Part shown: positions 52,189 through 61,900 of the stretch, in pieces | How positions within the stretch are numbered: position 1 is the first letter of the stretch | Layout: each line of letters starts with the position of its first letter | Assembly: GCA_028279375.1 (NCBI GenBank) | Contig: JANQNW010000014.1 | Coordinates: forward strand, 1 to 64,000 | Direction of reading: 5' to 3' | DNA length: 64,000 nt | Source of the DNA: Phycisphaerales bacterium | GTDB lineage: Bacteria > Planctomycetota > Phycisphaerae > Phycisphaerales > UBA1924 | Position numbers and translations under genes: made by a program | Notes under the pieces: generated by a model | Told to the model about the DNA's origin: nothing | Seen by the model: the letters and a program-made list of their open reading frames with translations, nothing else | Database searches by the model: none

Positions 52189-53457
52189 CTAGAAGAGAAG
52201 CTGGAACTGGGCGCGGAGGGCGAACTGATCTTCGTTTCCGCTCTCCAGGAGTCCGATGCGCCTGCCGCGCTCGGCCCCCGGCCCGGTGATGCTGTCGACG
52301 AGATCGTTTGAGGTTGTCTCGTCGGGGTAGTAGACGACGTCGAAGGTGAACTTCGCCGCCTGTCCATGCATGTAGTAGTTGAAGCCCGCAGTGATCGTGT
52401 TGAACGCATCGTCGTTCGCGCGATCGTCATCCGCGATCACGACGTCATAGCGAGCGAACATCTCGAACGGGTCGCTGAAGTAGTAGCTTCCCTGGGCGAC
52501 GAAGCCATAGTCAGTCGTCTCCGATCCTCCGTCGGGATCCTGCCAGAGACCGACGCCGGCGGCATAGAGGCTCCAGCCGTCGCCGGTGAACATCAGATCA
52601 GCCGTGAAGGCAGCCAGGTCCGTCCCGTCGCCGGGAGGCGTCGGGCGATCGGCGCCGAGCTCGTAGTGGAAGCCGCCGCCCAGCTTGCTGCCAAGCTCGC
52701 TGCCCTTGGGTGATGTGAACTGATCGAACTGCGACCATTCACCCGCGAACTTCCATTCCCAGCGTGTCGTGAAGCCGAAGTCCGAGTTGCCCTGGTCGAA
52801 GTCGGTGTTCTCGGCGCGGATGCCGTCGTTCACACCGGCCCACATGCGCCAGTCTTCGTCCGTGTAGTGAAGCCAGACGCCTTGCGAGCGATCCTGGCGG
52901 AAGACCGCGTTGACAACGGACTGATCAACGGCGAGGGACGCCTTGTCGTTGATCACATCCTCCCACAGGATCGGCTCACGATACTGACCCCAGAGAAGGA
53001 GCAGCCCATTCTCGAATGTATAGCCGACGAAAGCGTCTTCGAGTTCGAAGTCGCCACCGTCGCGATCGAAGTTGCCTTCGACACCGAAGATGAACTCGTC
53101 GTAGATCTTGCCGTCGAATCGAAGCGAAGTTCGGTTCGTCGTGAATCCGCTCTCGAAGTCGTCGGTGTCGTCCTCGTCATCGCGGAAGTTGGCGATGTAG
53201 CGGAACTGCACCTGACCGGAGACATTGAGTCGGAAGGAGCCGTCGGCGGACTGAAGGAAGAACTTCCCGTCATGTCCGGCCGTTCCGCCCGACTGCAGGA
53301 GTGACGACCTGGAGTCGGAGTCGGCGACCATCTCCGCGACGAGCGCGCGGATCTCATCCTCATTCGTGTTTGCCCAACTGTCGGGTTCTGCCAGCGCGAC
53401 GCCACCCGTCGCAGCGAGCAGGGCCGACAACGTCATCAGAGTCCTTGCTGTATGCAT
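52189..53457 (-). CDS. OprP/OprO-like outer-membrane porin
   Basis: 422 aa from ATG with AAGGGA upstream. Signal peptide MHTARTLMTLSALLAATGGVALA. A helical or coiled N-terminal part (about 30-65) is followed by amphipathic beta strands with DGKFFLQSADGSFRLNVSGQVQFRY, TTNRTSLRFDGKIYDEFIFGVEGNFD and repeated EDAFVGYTF-type turns, ending in FQLLF (aromatic last residue for BAM recognition). The OprP/O family transports phosphate or polyphosphate in Pseudomonas; substrate here is unknown. Confidence 0.85.
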   Translation of the reverse strand: MHTARTLMTLSALLAATGGVALAEPDSWANTNEDEIRALVAEMVADSDSRSSLLQSGGTAGHDGKFFLQSADGSFRLNVSGQVQFRYIANFRDDEDDTDDFESGFTTNRTSLRFDGKIYDEFIFGVEGNFDRDGGDFELEDAFVGYTFENGLLLLWGQYREPILWEDVINDKASLAVDQSVVNAVFRQDRSQGVWLHYTDEDWRMWAGVNDGIRAENTDFDQGNSDFGFTTRWEWKFAGEWSQFDQFTSPKGSELGSKLGGGFHYELGADRPTPPGDGTDLAAFTADLMFTGDGWSLYAAGVGLWQDPDGGSETTDYGFVAQGSYYFSDPFEMFARYDVVIADDDRANDDAFNTITAGFNYYMHGQAAKFTFDVVYYPDETTSNDLVDSITGPGAERGRRIGLLESGNEDQFALRAQFQLLF

Positions 53458-53550
53458 GGGTCTGAGTCCCTTCGATTGGCCCGGGGGCGATTCGACCCGA
53501 TCTGCAGACAACGTCGTCTGCGCTCTCAGTAATCGGATCTACAAGTCCGC

Positions 53551-53581
53551 TTTATACCAGAAGCCGGGCTTTAGCGGCCAA
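53551..53581 (-). promoter_or_regulatory. Possible promoter of the porin gene
   Basis: On the minus strand TTGGCC (53576-53581) and TATAAA (53551-53556) are separated by 19 bases, about 94 bases before the porin start. The -10 is good but spacing is long. An AAGCC-g-GGCTT palindrome (53561-53571) lies between them and could be an operator. Confidence 0.3.
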
Positions 53582-53612
53582 GAGGACCGGATTGTGCATA
53601 AGTGTGGGGGGA

Positions 53613-54908
53613 CTACCGGGTCCGGATGACCCGCGCCGCGCGATGCCCTCGCCCGAGCACCTGGGCATGGTCTGTCTCGAGCCAGTCCTTCAGGATCGCT
53701 GCCTGCACGCTCCGGAAGTCGAGCGTGAAGCGGAGGTCCCCGTTGTCGAGGGCCGACTTGGAGAGCGACGGGTGCTTGCCCAGGAGCCCCGCCTTGACCA
53801 TGGGACCCGCGAGGAACATGGGCGCCGCCGTCCCGTGGTCCGTGCCGCCACTGCCGTTCTGGGCGACACGCCGTCCGAACTCGCTGAACGTCATCGTGAG
53901 GACCCGATGCTCGTTCCCCTGGGCGGCGAGATCGTCGTAGAACGCTTTCAGCGCGGAGCCGAACTGGGAGAGAAGTTGCGCGTGCCGTCCCTGCGGCCCG
54001 CCCTGGCCGGCATGCGTATCGAATCCGCCCATCGTCACGTAGTACACGCGCGTGTTGAGTTCTGCTCGAATCATGGCGCCGACCATCGCAAGCTGACGCG
54101 CGAGGTCGTTGTTCGGATAGGCCACCAGCGGACGCGCTGCAACCGCCTTCCGAATCGCTTCGCTCGCAAGCTGCGCATCGAGCGCGGTGCGCATCAGGAA
54201 TGCAGTGTTCGTGTTCTCGCCGACACCCTCCTGCACACCGGAGCGCGTGATTGACTCATAAGGCTGCTCGAGCGCCTCATGCAGCTCGCCGCCGGTCCAG
54301 CGGAACTGGTCTGGAGACTCGAAGCTGATTGGTTTGTTGATGCGTCCCTGCATCGCCAGTGGCGCCGTGCGGCCGATGGCGACGCCGACATTCGGCTCGG
54401 GCGTCCCGTTGCAGTCGTTGTCGAAGTACCGACCCAGCCATCCATCGCCGACGCCGGAGGTGTTTGCTGTGTGCCAGATATCCATCGACTTGAAGTGCGA
54501 TCGGTTCGGATTCGGATAGCCGACGCCCTGGAGGATGGAGAGCAGGCCATCGTCATAGAGCGACTTGAGCCCTGTGAGCGATGGGTGCAGGCCGATCGAC
54601 GAGCCGCGCCCCAGTTTGAGCACATCGCGTTCAGCGATGCCGATGCCCGGTCGCGCCGTGTAGTAGTCGCGCATGCCGAAGGGGACGACGGTGTTGAGGC
54701 CGTCGTTTCCTCCGCCGAGCTGGACGACGACGAGCACCCGATCCTCCGGCACGTTGGGTTGCGACGTCGTCAGCGACGACGCGCTTTGCGCCAGGGCGCT
54801 GGCCGTGTTCTGCAGGAAGAGCGGAACGGTCGTCGCCGCAGATACCATCGTGACTCCGTGGCGCATGAATCGACGGCGCGTATAGGCGGATGAGTTATGA
54901 AGATCCAT
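53613..54908 (-). CDS. DUF1501 family protein, Tat-exported
   Basis: 431 aa. Twin-arginine signal RRRFMRHGVTMVSAATTVPLFL. The body has LVVVQLGGGNDGLNTVVPFG near the start, then ALDAQLASEAIRKA, and a C-terminal sulfatase/alkaline-phosphatase-like region (GGFDTHAGQGGPQGRHAQLL, TMTFSEFGRRVAQNGSGGTDHGTAAPMFLAG). DUF1501 is abundant in Planctomycetes and usually next to a DUF1800 gene as here; it lies 14 bases downstream of it. Function is unknown, with a hydrolase fold likely. Confidence 0.9.
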   Translation of the reverse strand: MDLHNSSAYTRRRFMRHGVTMVSAATTVPLFLQNTASALAQSASSLTTSQPNVPEDRVLVVVQLGGGNDGLNTVVPFGMRDYYTARPGIGIAERDVLKLGRGSSIGLHPSLTGLKSLYDDGLLSILQGVGYPNPNRSHFKSMDIWHTANTSGVGDGWLGRYFDNDCNGTPEPNVGVAIGRTAPLAMQGRINKPISFESPDQFRWTGGELHEALEQPYESITRSGVQEGVGENTNTAFLMRTALDAQLASEAIRKAVAARPLVAYPNNDLARQLAMVGAMIRAELNTRVYYVTMGGFDTHAGQGGPQGRHAQLLSQFGSALKAFYDDLAAQGNEHRVLTMTFSEFGRRVAQNGSGGTDHGTAAPMFLAGPMVKAGLLGKHPSLSKSALDNGDLRFTLDFRSVQAAILKDWLETDHAQVLGRGHRAARVIRTR

Positions 54909-54922
54909 CTCAGCTCCCCTTG

Positions 54923-56470
54923 TCAGCAGAGTTGATACTCGGGCATCGACCCGATCACGGTCAACACGCCGACCAACATGTCACGATTGATGGCGCCGCC
55001 GTTGGCGCGGACGAAATCCCGAAGCGTCGCGTAGCGCTCGGAGTCGTTCCAGTCGCCGTCGCCGGGGTAGGGCCCCAGCACAGCGCGGAGCAGGAATAGG
55101 CAGACGGTTTCCGGATCGCGCGCCGCGTCCGGCGACATCATCTCAAGCCCGTCGAGCAGGCTCATCGGGTCATATTTCTCGAGTGAGGCGCGCGAGTCGA
55201 ATCCGGATGGCGTCTTGCCTGTCAGCAAGTACGTGGTGACGTTCTGCCGGACGTAAAGCGTCGATGTGTTGATCCAGGAGCGTCCGCCGTCCCAGCCCTT
55301 GACGCTCGGGGGAAACAGGATGTTCTGCCCCATGCGGTCCATCGCATCTGTCAGCACGCCGAGATTACGCGCCGGCGTCTCCAGACTGCGGACAGATCCG
55401 ACGACAAGCTGCACCGGCGACTTGATCTGCCGATCCCGCTCAACCATCTGATAGAAGTGCTCGGAGAGGAACAGCTTGCGGAGCATCGGCTTCAATTCGT
55501 ATTTATTCCGACGCAAGTTGGACGCGAGCTGCTGCACGAACTTCCGCTGCTCGCGCGGCGCATCCGAGAGATCAGGCGGCAGATCTGCGACGAAATAGCG
55601 ATAGAGCTTGGCGCAGATGAACTCGCTGCAGGCCTTCTTTTCGAGAATCGCGCGCACGAAACCATCGCCATCGAGCCTGCCACGCTTGCCCAGAATCGAC
55701 TTCTCTCCGTTGTCGTGCCACGGCTCGCGGAAGACCGGCTCATTCCCCTCGAATGTGTAGCCAGTCAGCGCACGGGCGCCCTCCTTGATGTCCTCTTCGG
55801 AGTAGACGCCGACACCGAGGCTGAAGAGCTCCATGAGCTCTCGCGCGAGGTTCTCATTCGGTCTTCCACGGCGCGACTGATCGTTATCCAGGTAGGCGAT
55901 CATTGCAGGGTCCCGGATGATCAGGAAAAGCAGCCTGCCGAAATTCCCGAGCGCGTGACGCCGGAACATCTCGATCTGCATCGCCATGTGGAAACTATTC
56001 TCGATCGTTCGATAGCTCGTGGCGAAATGACCGTGCCAGAAGAGCGTCATGCGTTCTTCGAGCGGCCGGGGCGATTCGATCATGCGCGCAAGCCACGAGC
56101 GCTGCATCGATCGGACCTGACTGCGGTCCCGGCCCTGGGCGCGCTGACGCCGGGCTCTGAACTCCTGAACAACCTCTTCATTCTGTGTGCGCAACGCCTC
56201 GCGATACCGCGCCTGCTCCTCAGGTGAGGGCGGCAGCATGATCGCCGAATCAAGGTCGTCGAGCTCGTCGCGTTCGTACGGAATCTCATCGACCGCGAGC
56301 AGGAACTCGACGGAGCGCTGCGGGCCCCAGTCAGCCAGCGTGCGTATCTGTGCCGGCGCGCCCCCAAAGCCGGCGCGCCAGAGCAGCGCTCTCGCCTCAT
56401 CGAACCCGAAGTCGTCCGAGTCGATCGGCGTCAATCCAGCGTTGATCTCATTCCGCTCACGACTCGACAT
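54923..56470 (-). CDS. DUF1800 family protein
   Basis: 515 aa. DUF1800 features: ARALLWRAGFGGAPAQIRTLADWG at the N-terminus, RPLEERMTLFWHGHFATSY, NENLARELMELFSLGVGVYSEEDIKEGARALTGYTFEG and SVKGWDGGRSWINTSTL. No signal peptide is obvious. The family always occurs with DUF1501 in planctomycete operons; the pair may act on a surface polymer, but no reaction is known. GAGGTGAG lies just before the ATG. Confidence 0.9.
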   Translation of the reverse strand: MSSRERNEINAGLTPIDSDDFGFDEARALLWRAGFGGAPAQIRTLADWGPQRSVEFLLAVDEIPYERDELDDLDSAIMLPPSPEEQARYREALRTQNEEVVQEFRARRQRAQGRDRSQVRSMQRSWLARMIESPRPLEERMTLFWHGHFATSYRTIENSFHMAMQIEMFRRHALGNFGRLLFLIIRDPAMIAYLDNDQSRRGRPNENLARELMELFSLGVGVYSEEDIKEGARALTGYTFEGNEPVFREPWHDNGEKSILGKRGRLDGDGFVRAILEKKACSEFICAKLYRYFVADLPPDLSDAPREQRKFVQQLASNLRRNKYELKPMLRKLFLSEHFYQMVERDRQIKSPVQLVVGSVRSLETPARNLGVLTDAMDRMGQNILFPPSVKGWDGGRSWINTSTLYVRQNVTTYLLTGKTPSGFDSRASLEKYDPMSLLDGLEMMSPDAARDPETVCLFLLRAVLGPYPGDGDWNDSERYATLRDFVRANGGAINRDMLVGVLTVIGSMPEYQLC

Positions 56471-56673
56471 CGTCTCACCTCACGTCCGGCCTCGGCGCTC
56501 CCGCGCTGCCTGCTGAACGCATCTTCGCCCCGCGCATTGCCGTCCGCGAATCCGTGCCTCTGGCGACGCCAACGCTCATCCCTCGGTGCGCGGTAAAATG
56601 GGAATCTCCGGTCCGGAATTCTTCGCAGGCCCTCGGGCCTCAGTTCCCGGGTGTTCTTTCCGAGGACTCGCGC

Positions 56674-57504
56674 ATGTTGAAGAGGATAGTCGTCGCATTC
56701 GATGGATCCGAGCTCTCGCGTGAGGCGTTCGCCTATTCCGAGCTGATGGCCGAGGCTGGCGACATCGATCTCGAGATTGTGCACCTGCTTGAGCCGATCG
56801 CCCCGCCCGTCGTCGGAGAGCCCCTCGCCGGCGTCGACGTCAATCCTGTGCTCGTTGCCGACACCGCCCAGGCGGAGCGAGATCTCGTGGAGGAGCGAGC
56901 ATGGGCGGAGCAGGAACTCCGATCGATCAAGCAGTTCTGTGAGTCTCGTGGCCGGAGCTGCGCGACCACGATCGAGGAGGGACGCCTGTCCCATTGGCTC
57001 ACACGGAATACAGAACCGAGGGATCTCATCGCCCTGGGCGCCAAGGGGCGCTTCAAGCGATCAGGATTCGGATCGAGCACCCGCGCCCTCGTGAAGTCGG
57101 CGCCCTGCCCGGTCATGGTCGTCGCCTGCGGCCTCAAGCCGGTGAATCGCATCCTTGCGATCTACGACGGCACGGAGGTCTCGGAGCGCGCCGGCGTGAT
57201 GGCGCGAGAACTCGCAGGACAATGCGGCTGGCCGCTCTCGATCCTGGCGGTCACCAGCAAGAAGCTCTCCATCGACGACTCGCTCGAACGCGCTCAGATG
57301 CTCAGCGCCGAGGCGCAGGTGATCAGTTTCGGCGCGGTCGGCGCCTCAGAAGCGGAACAGATTGAGGAGGCCGCGGATCACGCGAGGCATGCGCTTGTTG
57401 TCATCGGCGCCTACCCCGACTCCGTCTTCCATCAGCTCTTCTTCGGCGGCACGACCGGCCATGTGATTTCGCACGTCGATGCGCCAGTCATCCTCGTTCC
57501 TTAG
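56674..57504 (+). CDS. Tandem universal stress protein (two Usp domains)
   Basis: 276 aa from ATG with CGAGGA upstream. Domain 1 (about 1-145) starts LKRIVVAFDGSELSREAFAYSELMA and ends with GSSTRALVKSAPCPVMVV, the ATP-type G-x-S-T-R-A-L loop. Domain 2 (about 152-276) starts VNRILAIYDGTEVSERAGVMAREL and ends GGTTGHVISHVDAPVILVP. The G-2x-G-9x-GS/T pattern is partly conserved in both. Confidence 0.9.
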   Translation: MLKRIVVAFDGSELSREAFAYSELMAEAGDIDLEIVHLLEPIAPPVVGEPLAGVDVNPVLVADTAQAERDLVEERAWAEQELRSIKQFCESRGRSCATTIEEGRLSHWLTRNTEPRDLIALGAKGRFKRSGFGSSTRALVKSAPCPVMVVACGLKPVNRILAIYDGTEVSERAGVMARELAGQCGWPLSILAVTSKKLSIDDSLERAQMLSAEAQVISFGAVGASEAEQIEEAADHARHALVVIGAYPDSVFHQLFFGGTTGHVISHVDAPVILVP

Positions 57505-57516
57505 CGAATCCATGCT

Positions 57517-58284
57517 TCAGCTCGCGATGAGCTCCGCGCCGGACGGCGCCGTGAACTCGCCCTCTGCTGTGTCGAGTTGCAGGCGCCCCTGCTCGTCGAG
57601 TCCGAGCAGGCGCCCTCTTTGCTCCGAGCCATCTCCGAGCTTCACTTGAACCTGCGACCCGACGCCGAAGAGATGATGTCGAAGGTCTTCCAGTTCCGGC
57701 GTGCTGACGCCCTCACTCATCAACGCCGCGCGCAGGCGCTCTCGCAGATCGTCAACGAGCCTGTCGAGCACAACCGGACCATCAGTCACGGTCTGGAGCG
57801 TCGTCGCGTCGTGGCGCAGTTCCTCCGGAAGATCCGTGATCGGGAAGTTCGCATTGATCCCGACGCCGACGAGCGCGAAGGGCTTGCCGTCATGCTCGAT
57901 CACCTCGCAGAGCGTCCCGAGGACCTTGCGACCCCCGATGAGCACATCATTCGGCCACTTGAGCCGGACGTCCTCGCCATGGCCATGTGTCGCGAGCACA
58001 TGCTCGATCGCATGGACACATGCGAGGCCTATGCGAAGCCCGAGACCATCGACGACGCGGCGGATATCCAGATTGACCGGCCAGATCAACGTCATCCAGA
58101 GCCCGCCCGCCGGGCTCTCCCAGCGCCGCCCGAATCGTCCAACGCCGCCGGTCTGGCGGGCGGCGATCAGCAGTCTCGCCTGGTCGCCGATCTCGCCCTC
58201 CTCGACGAGGCGCCGGGCGAGGAGGGAGGTCGAATCGACCTCATCCAGGTGTTCGATCGGGATCTCGACGTCGATGTCGCGCAT
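57517..58284 (-). CDS. birA: Biotin-[acetyl-CoA-carboxylase] ligase BirA (no repressor domain)
   Basis: 255 aa from an ATG with AAAGGA 9 bases upstream. Ligase motifs are GGVGRFGRRWESPAGGLWMTLIWPV, KWPNDVLIGGRKVLGTLCE and VGVGINANFP, followed by the C-terminal SH3-like domain. There is no N-terminal HTH, so it is a monofunctional ligase and not a biotin repressor. Confidence 0.93.
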   Translation of the reverse strand: MRDIDVEIPIEHLDEVDSTSLLARRLVEEGEIGDQARLLIAARQTGGVGRFGRRWESPAGGLWMTLIWPVNLDIRRVVDGLGLRIGLACVHAIEHVLATHGHGEDVRLKWPNDVLIGGRKVLGTLCEVIEHDGKPFALVGVGINANFPITDLPEELRHDATTLQTVTDGPVVLDRLVDDLRERLRAALMSEGVSTPELEDLRHHLFGVGSQVQVKLGDGSEQRGRLLGLDEQGRLQLDTAEGEFTAPSGAELIAS

Positions 58285-58413
58285 GGCATTCGTCCTTTCG
58301 ACTCGGCTGGGGCCATTCGGCGGGGGTCCGTCCATCATTCTGCCATCCAATGGCTTGCCCGTCCCGCCTGAGCGGTCGATACTCTGGTTGGCCCCCTTGG
58401 GGCCCCTGAAGCC

Positions 58414-58794
58414 ATGTCCAGTTGCAAAGGCCCATCCCGATCGCTTGCCCATCGCTCCGCCATCAATGCGGTGGCGATGCTGCTCGTGCTGGGCGTTCTC
58501 TCGAACGCGCCGGCCGTGGCCCGGATGGATGCGGACGCGTCCGCGGCGACCCTGCGAGAACTGCAACGGGACCTGCGACACGCGCGCGACCTCTCGGCGG
58601 CCCTCGCCAAGGCGGTCCGGGATCTCGTCGGCGAGACGCAGATCAAGCTGGAGCACACGGCGCCGGAGCGGACATTCACTCATGCCGATGGTTTTTTTGC
58701 GGCGCTCCCCAGCGAGCCTCTTCGCGGAGCCATCGCGCCGGACGAGTTTCGTGAATCACTGATGAACCTTCCGCCACCGGCGATCGTCCTCTGA
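58414..58794 (+). CDS. Small predicted secreted protein
   Basis: 126 aa. A long N-terminal region with a hydrophobic segment AINAVAMLLVLGVLSNAPAVA looks like a signal peptide; the mature part is an amphipathic helix LRELQRDLRHARDLSAALAKAVRDLVGETQIKL followed by a Pro-rich end. Coding character is plausible but the ribosome site is weak. Unknown function. It lies between birA (divergent) and secA. Confidence 0.5.
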   Translation: MSSCKGPSRSLAHRSAINAVAMLLVLGVLSNAPAVARMDADASAATLRELQRDLRHARDLSAALAKAVRDLVGETQIKLEHTAPERTFTHADGFFAALPSEPLRGAIAPDEFRESLMNLPPPAIVL

Positions 58795-58871
58795 CGATCC
58801 CGCGCTCTGGCGCATCCTCATCACAACGACATAATCACGAACATGCGTTCGCCCGCATGCGCCCGTGCCCT

Positions 58872-58886
58872 CTGACGATTCGTCAG
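58872..58886. promoter_or_regulatory. 15-base palindrome upstream of secA
   Basis: CTGACGA-T-TCGTCAG is a perfect 7-1-7 inverted repeat 62 bases before the secA start. It could be an operator or leader hairpin; no T run follows. Confidence 0.3.
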
Positions 58887-58947
58887 TGGCGAGCCGGCCG
58901 CCGCCGGGAAGAGCGCTTCAGCAGCACATCGACTGAGACAACCAGCC

Positions 58948-61900
58948 ATGAAGAACAACGATATCCCCGTTGTCGGACCGTTCCTCCGATTCATCTTCGG
59001 CAGCCGCAATGAGCGCTTCGTCAAGCGCTACACCAGCCGCGCCGACGCCGTCGGCGCCCTGGAGGCGCAGGTTCGGGTTCTGACCGACGCCGAACTCCGC
59101 GCGAAGACGGCGGAGTTTCGCGAGCGAACCGCCAAGGGCGAGAAGGCCGTCGACATGATGATCGAGGCATTCTCCATCGCCCGCGAGGCGATGGACCGGA
59201 GCGTCGGCATCCGCAACATCTTCAACCCGCGCCACGCCGACGAGTTCGATCCATCGCAACTCCCCGAGCCGGTGCAGAAGCTCTACCACGAGACGAAGGC
59301 GAAGATGGACGCCATGGATCCGGCGCCGCCGATTGGCCCCTTCCTTGGCTGCACTGAAGAGCAGCCCGGTTGGCGTCAGGTGGACATTCCGAACGAGATC
59401 TACGAAGCGGTGAGAGAGCTTTACCCGAAGAGCAAGCCACCCTTCCGAGCCCGCCCGTTCGACGTGCAGCTCATCGGCGCGATGGTCCTCTATCAGGGCA
59501 AGATCGCGGAAATGAAGACGGGCGAGGGCAAGACGATTGTCGCCCCGCTGGCGTGCTATCTCGCGGCCCTCGACGGGCTTGCCTGTCACGTCGTCACCGT
59601 GAATGACTATCTCGTTCAGCGCGACCGCGACTGGACCTTCCCCTTCTTCCATGCGCTGGGGCTGACCGTCGGCGCCATCCACCCGCAGCACATGCAGCCC
59701 GAGGAAGTGAAGCGGGCGATGTACCAGTGCGACGTCGTCTACGGCACGACGTCCGAGTTCGGATTCGACTATCTGCGCGACAACATGAAGCGCGGCGTTG
59801 AGCAGCAGGTGCAACGCGTTCGTGAGTTCGCCGTGGTCGACGAGGTCGATTCGACGCTGATCGACGAGGCGCGCACGCCGCTGATCATCTCCGGTCAGGC
59901 GTACGACGATGCGCCGCGCTACGGCCTCGCTGACGAGCTCGCCCGGCATCTCTTCGACAAGCAGAAGCCATGGGCTTCAGCCGATGAGAAGGTTCAGGCC
60001 TGCATGAAGCGCGCCAAGGGTCTCGAGGGTGACATCCGGAACGCGCGCGACAAGGCCGCGATCCCCGAGATGCAGCGCCAACTTGATGAGGCGAAGTCAC
60101 AACTTCCGGGCCTCGAGCGCGATCGCGACCAGTACATTCAGTACTACGAAGTCGAGATGGATAAGAAGCAGGGTCGCCTGACGCACCACGGCATCGAAGA
60201 GGCGCAGCGTGTCGCCAATGTCGGGTCGTTCTATGTCGGCGCCAACACCGACATTCCACACCTGCTCGAGCAGTCAATCCGAGCCCACGCGGTCTACAAG
60301 CTCGATCGTGACTACATCATCATGCCCCAGCAGAACCCGCAGACCGGTCAGTCGGAGCCGGGCATCGTCATCGTCGACACGAACACCGGCCGCCCGATGA
60401 TCGGGCGCCAGTGGTCCGACGGCCTGCACCAGGCGATCGAGGCGAAAGAGAACGTGCCGATCAAGCAGGAGACGCAGACGGTCGCCACGATCACCATCCA
60501 GAACTACTTCAAGATGTACAAGCGCCTTGCGGGTATGACCGGCACCGCGGACACCGAGGCGCAGGAGTTTCATGACATCTACGGTCTCGACGTCGTCGTT
60601 ATCCCGACGAATGTGCCGGTGCTCCGCGCCGATCACAACGATCTCGTGTATCTGACGGCCAAGGATAAGTGGTCTTCGATCGTCGATGAGATCAAGCAAT
60701 TCCACGATGTCGGGAGGCCGGTTCTTGTCGGCACGACGAGTGTCGAGCGCTCCGAGATGCTCTCTGACATGCTCTCGAAGCGACACAACATTCAGCATGA
60801 AGTGCTGAACGCCAAGCAGCACGAACGCGAGGCGAACATCATCGAAAGCGCCGGACAGCTCGGCGCCGTGATGATCGCGACGAACATGGCGGGCCGCGGC
60901 ACCGACATCAAGCTGGCGCGCATCAGCCGCGATGAGTTGCTCGATCACTGGAAGCGCCGTGGTCTGGCGCCGAAGGAGCTGACCACCGACGCGACGGATG
61001 AGGAAGTGCGCGAGCTCATCTATCGGAAGATCGGCGCCAAGGAACTCGGCATGCAGAAGCGCGAGGCCGAGCAGATGCCCTTCGAGGAGCTGGAGCTCGC
61101 GCTGCTTCGTCACTGGGCGTCCGGCCACACCTGGGCGGACCCCAAGAAACTGAATCAGCTCAGCGCCGACGACCTGCGCAATGAACTCGATGCCCAGGGC
61201 AGCTTCATGTTGCACCGCATCGGCTGGAGCGACTCGGTTGTCGATCTCGGCGGTCTCCACGTCGTCGGCACCGAGCGCCACGAGTCCCGACGCATCGACA
61301 ATCAGCTGCGCGGCCGCTCGGGACGTCAGGGCGACGCCGGATCCTCACGCTTCTTCGTAAGCCTCGAAGACGATCTCATGAAGATGTTCGCCGGCGAGAC
61401 AACCATGAAGATTCTGTCGCGCCTCGGCATGAAGGAGGGCGACGCGATCGAGCATCCCATGCTCACCAAGAGCGTCGAGCGCGCCCAACGCAAGGTCGAG
61501 GAGCGGAACTTCCAGGTGCGCAAGAACATCCTCGAATACGACGAGGTCATGGAGCATCAGCGTCAGGCCTTCTACGGCCTGCGCCAGCGTGTGCTCGAAG
61601 GTCGCGAGATGAAGGACCTCATTTTCGACTACATCGACTCAACGATCGGGACGGCCGTCGATCGCTATCTCGATCGCGACTATCCGGCCGAGTGCATCGC
61701 CGAGCGCATCCGGCAGGATCACGACATCTCCATTCCGGTGGAGCGCCTCCGCAACATTGACGCTGACGATATTCAGAATCGCATCCGCCAGGTTGCGCGT
61801 GACGAGGCCGAGGCCATGTGCAGCGTCACCGTCGGTGAGTACATGCCCGCCGAGGAGGAAGACGTCGAGCACGATCTCGTCGGCCTTGCGAACTGGGCGA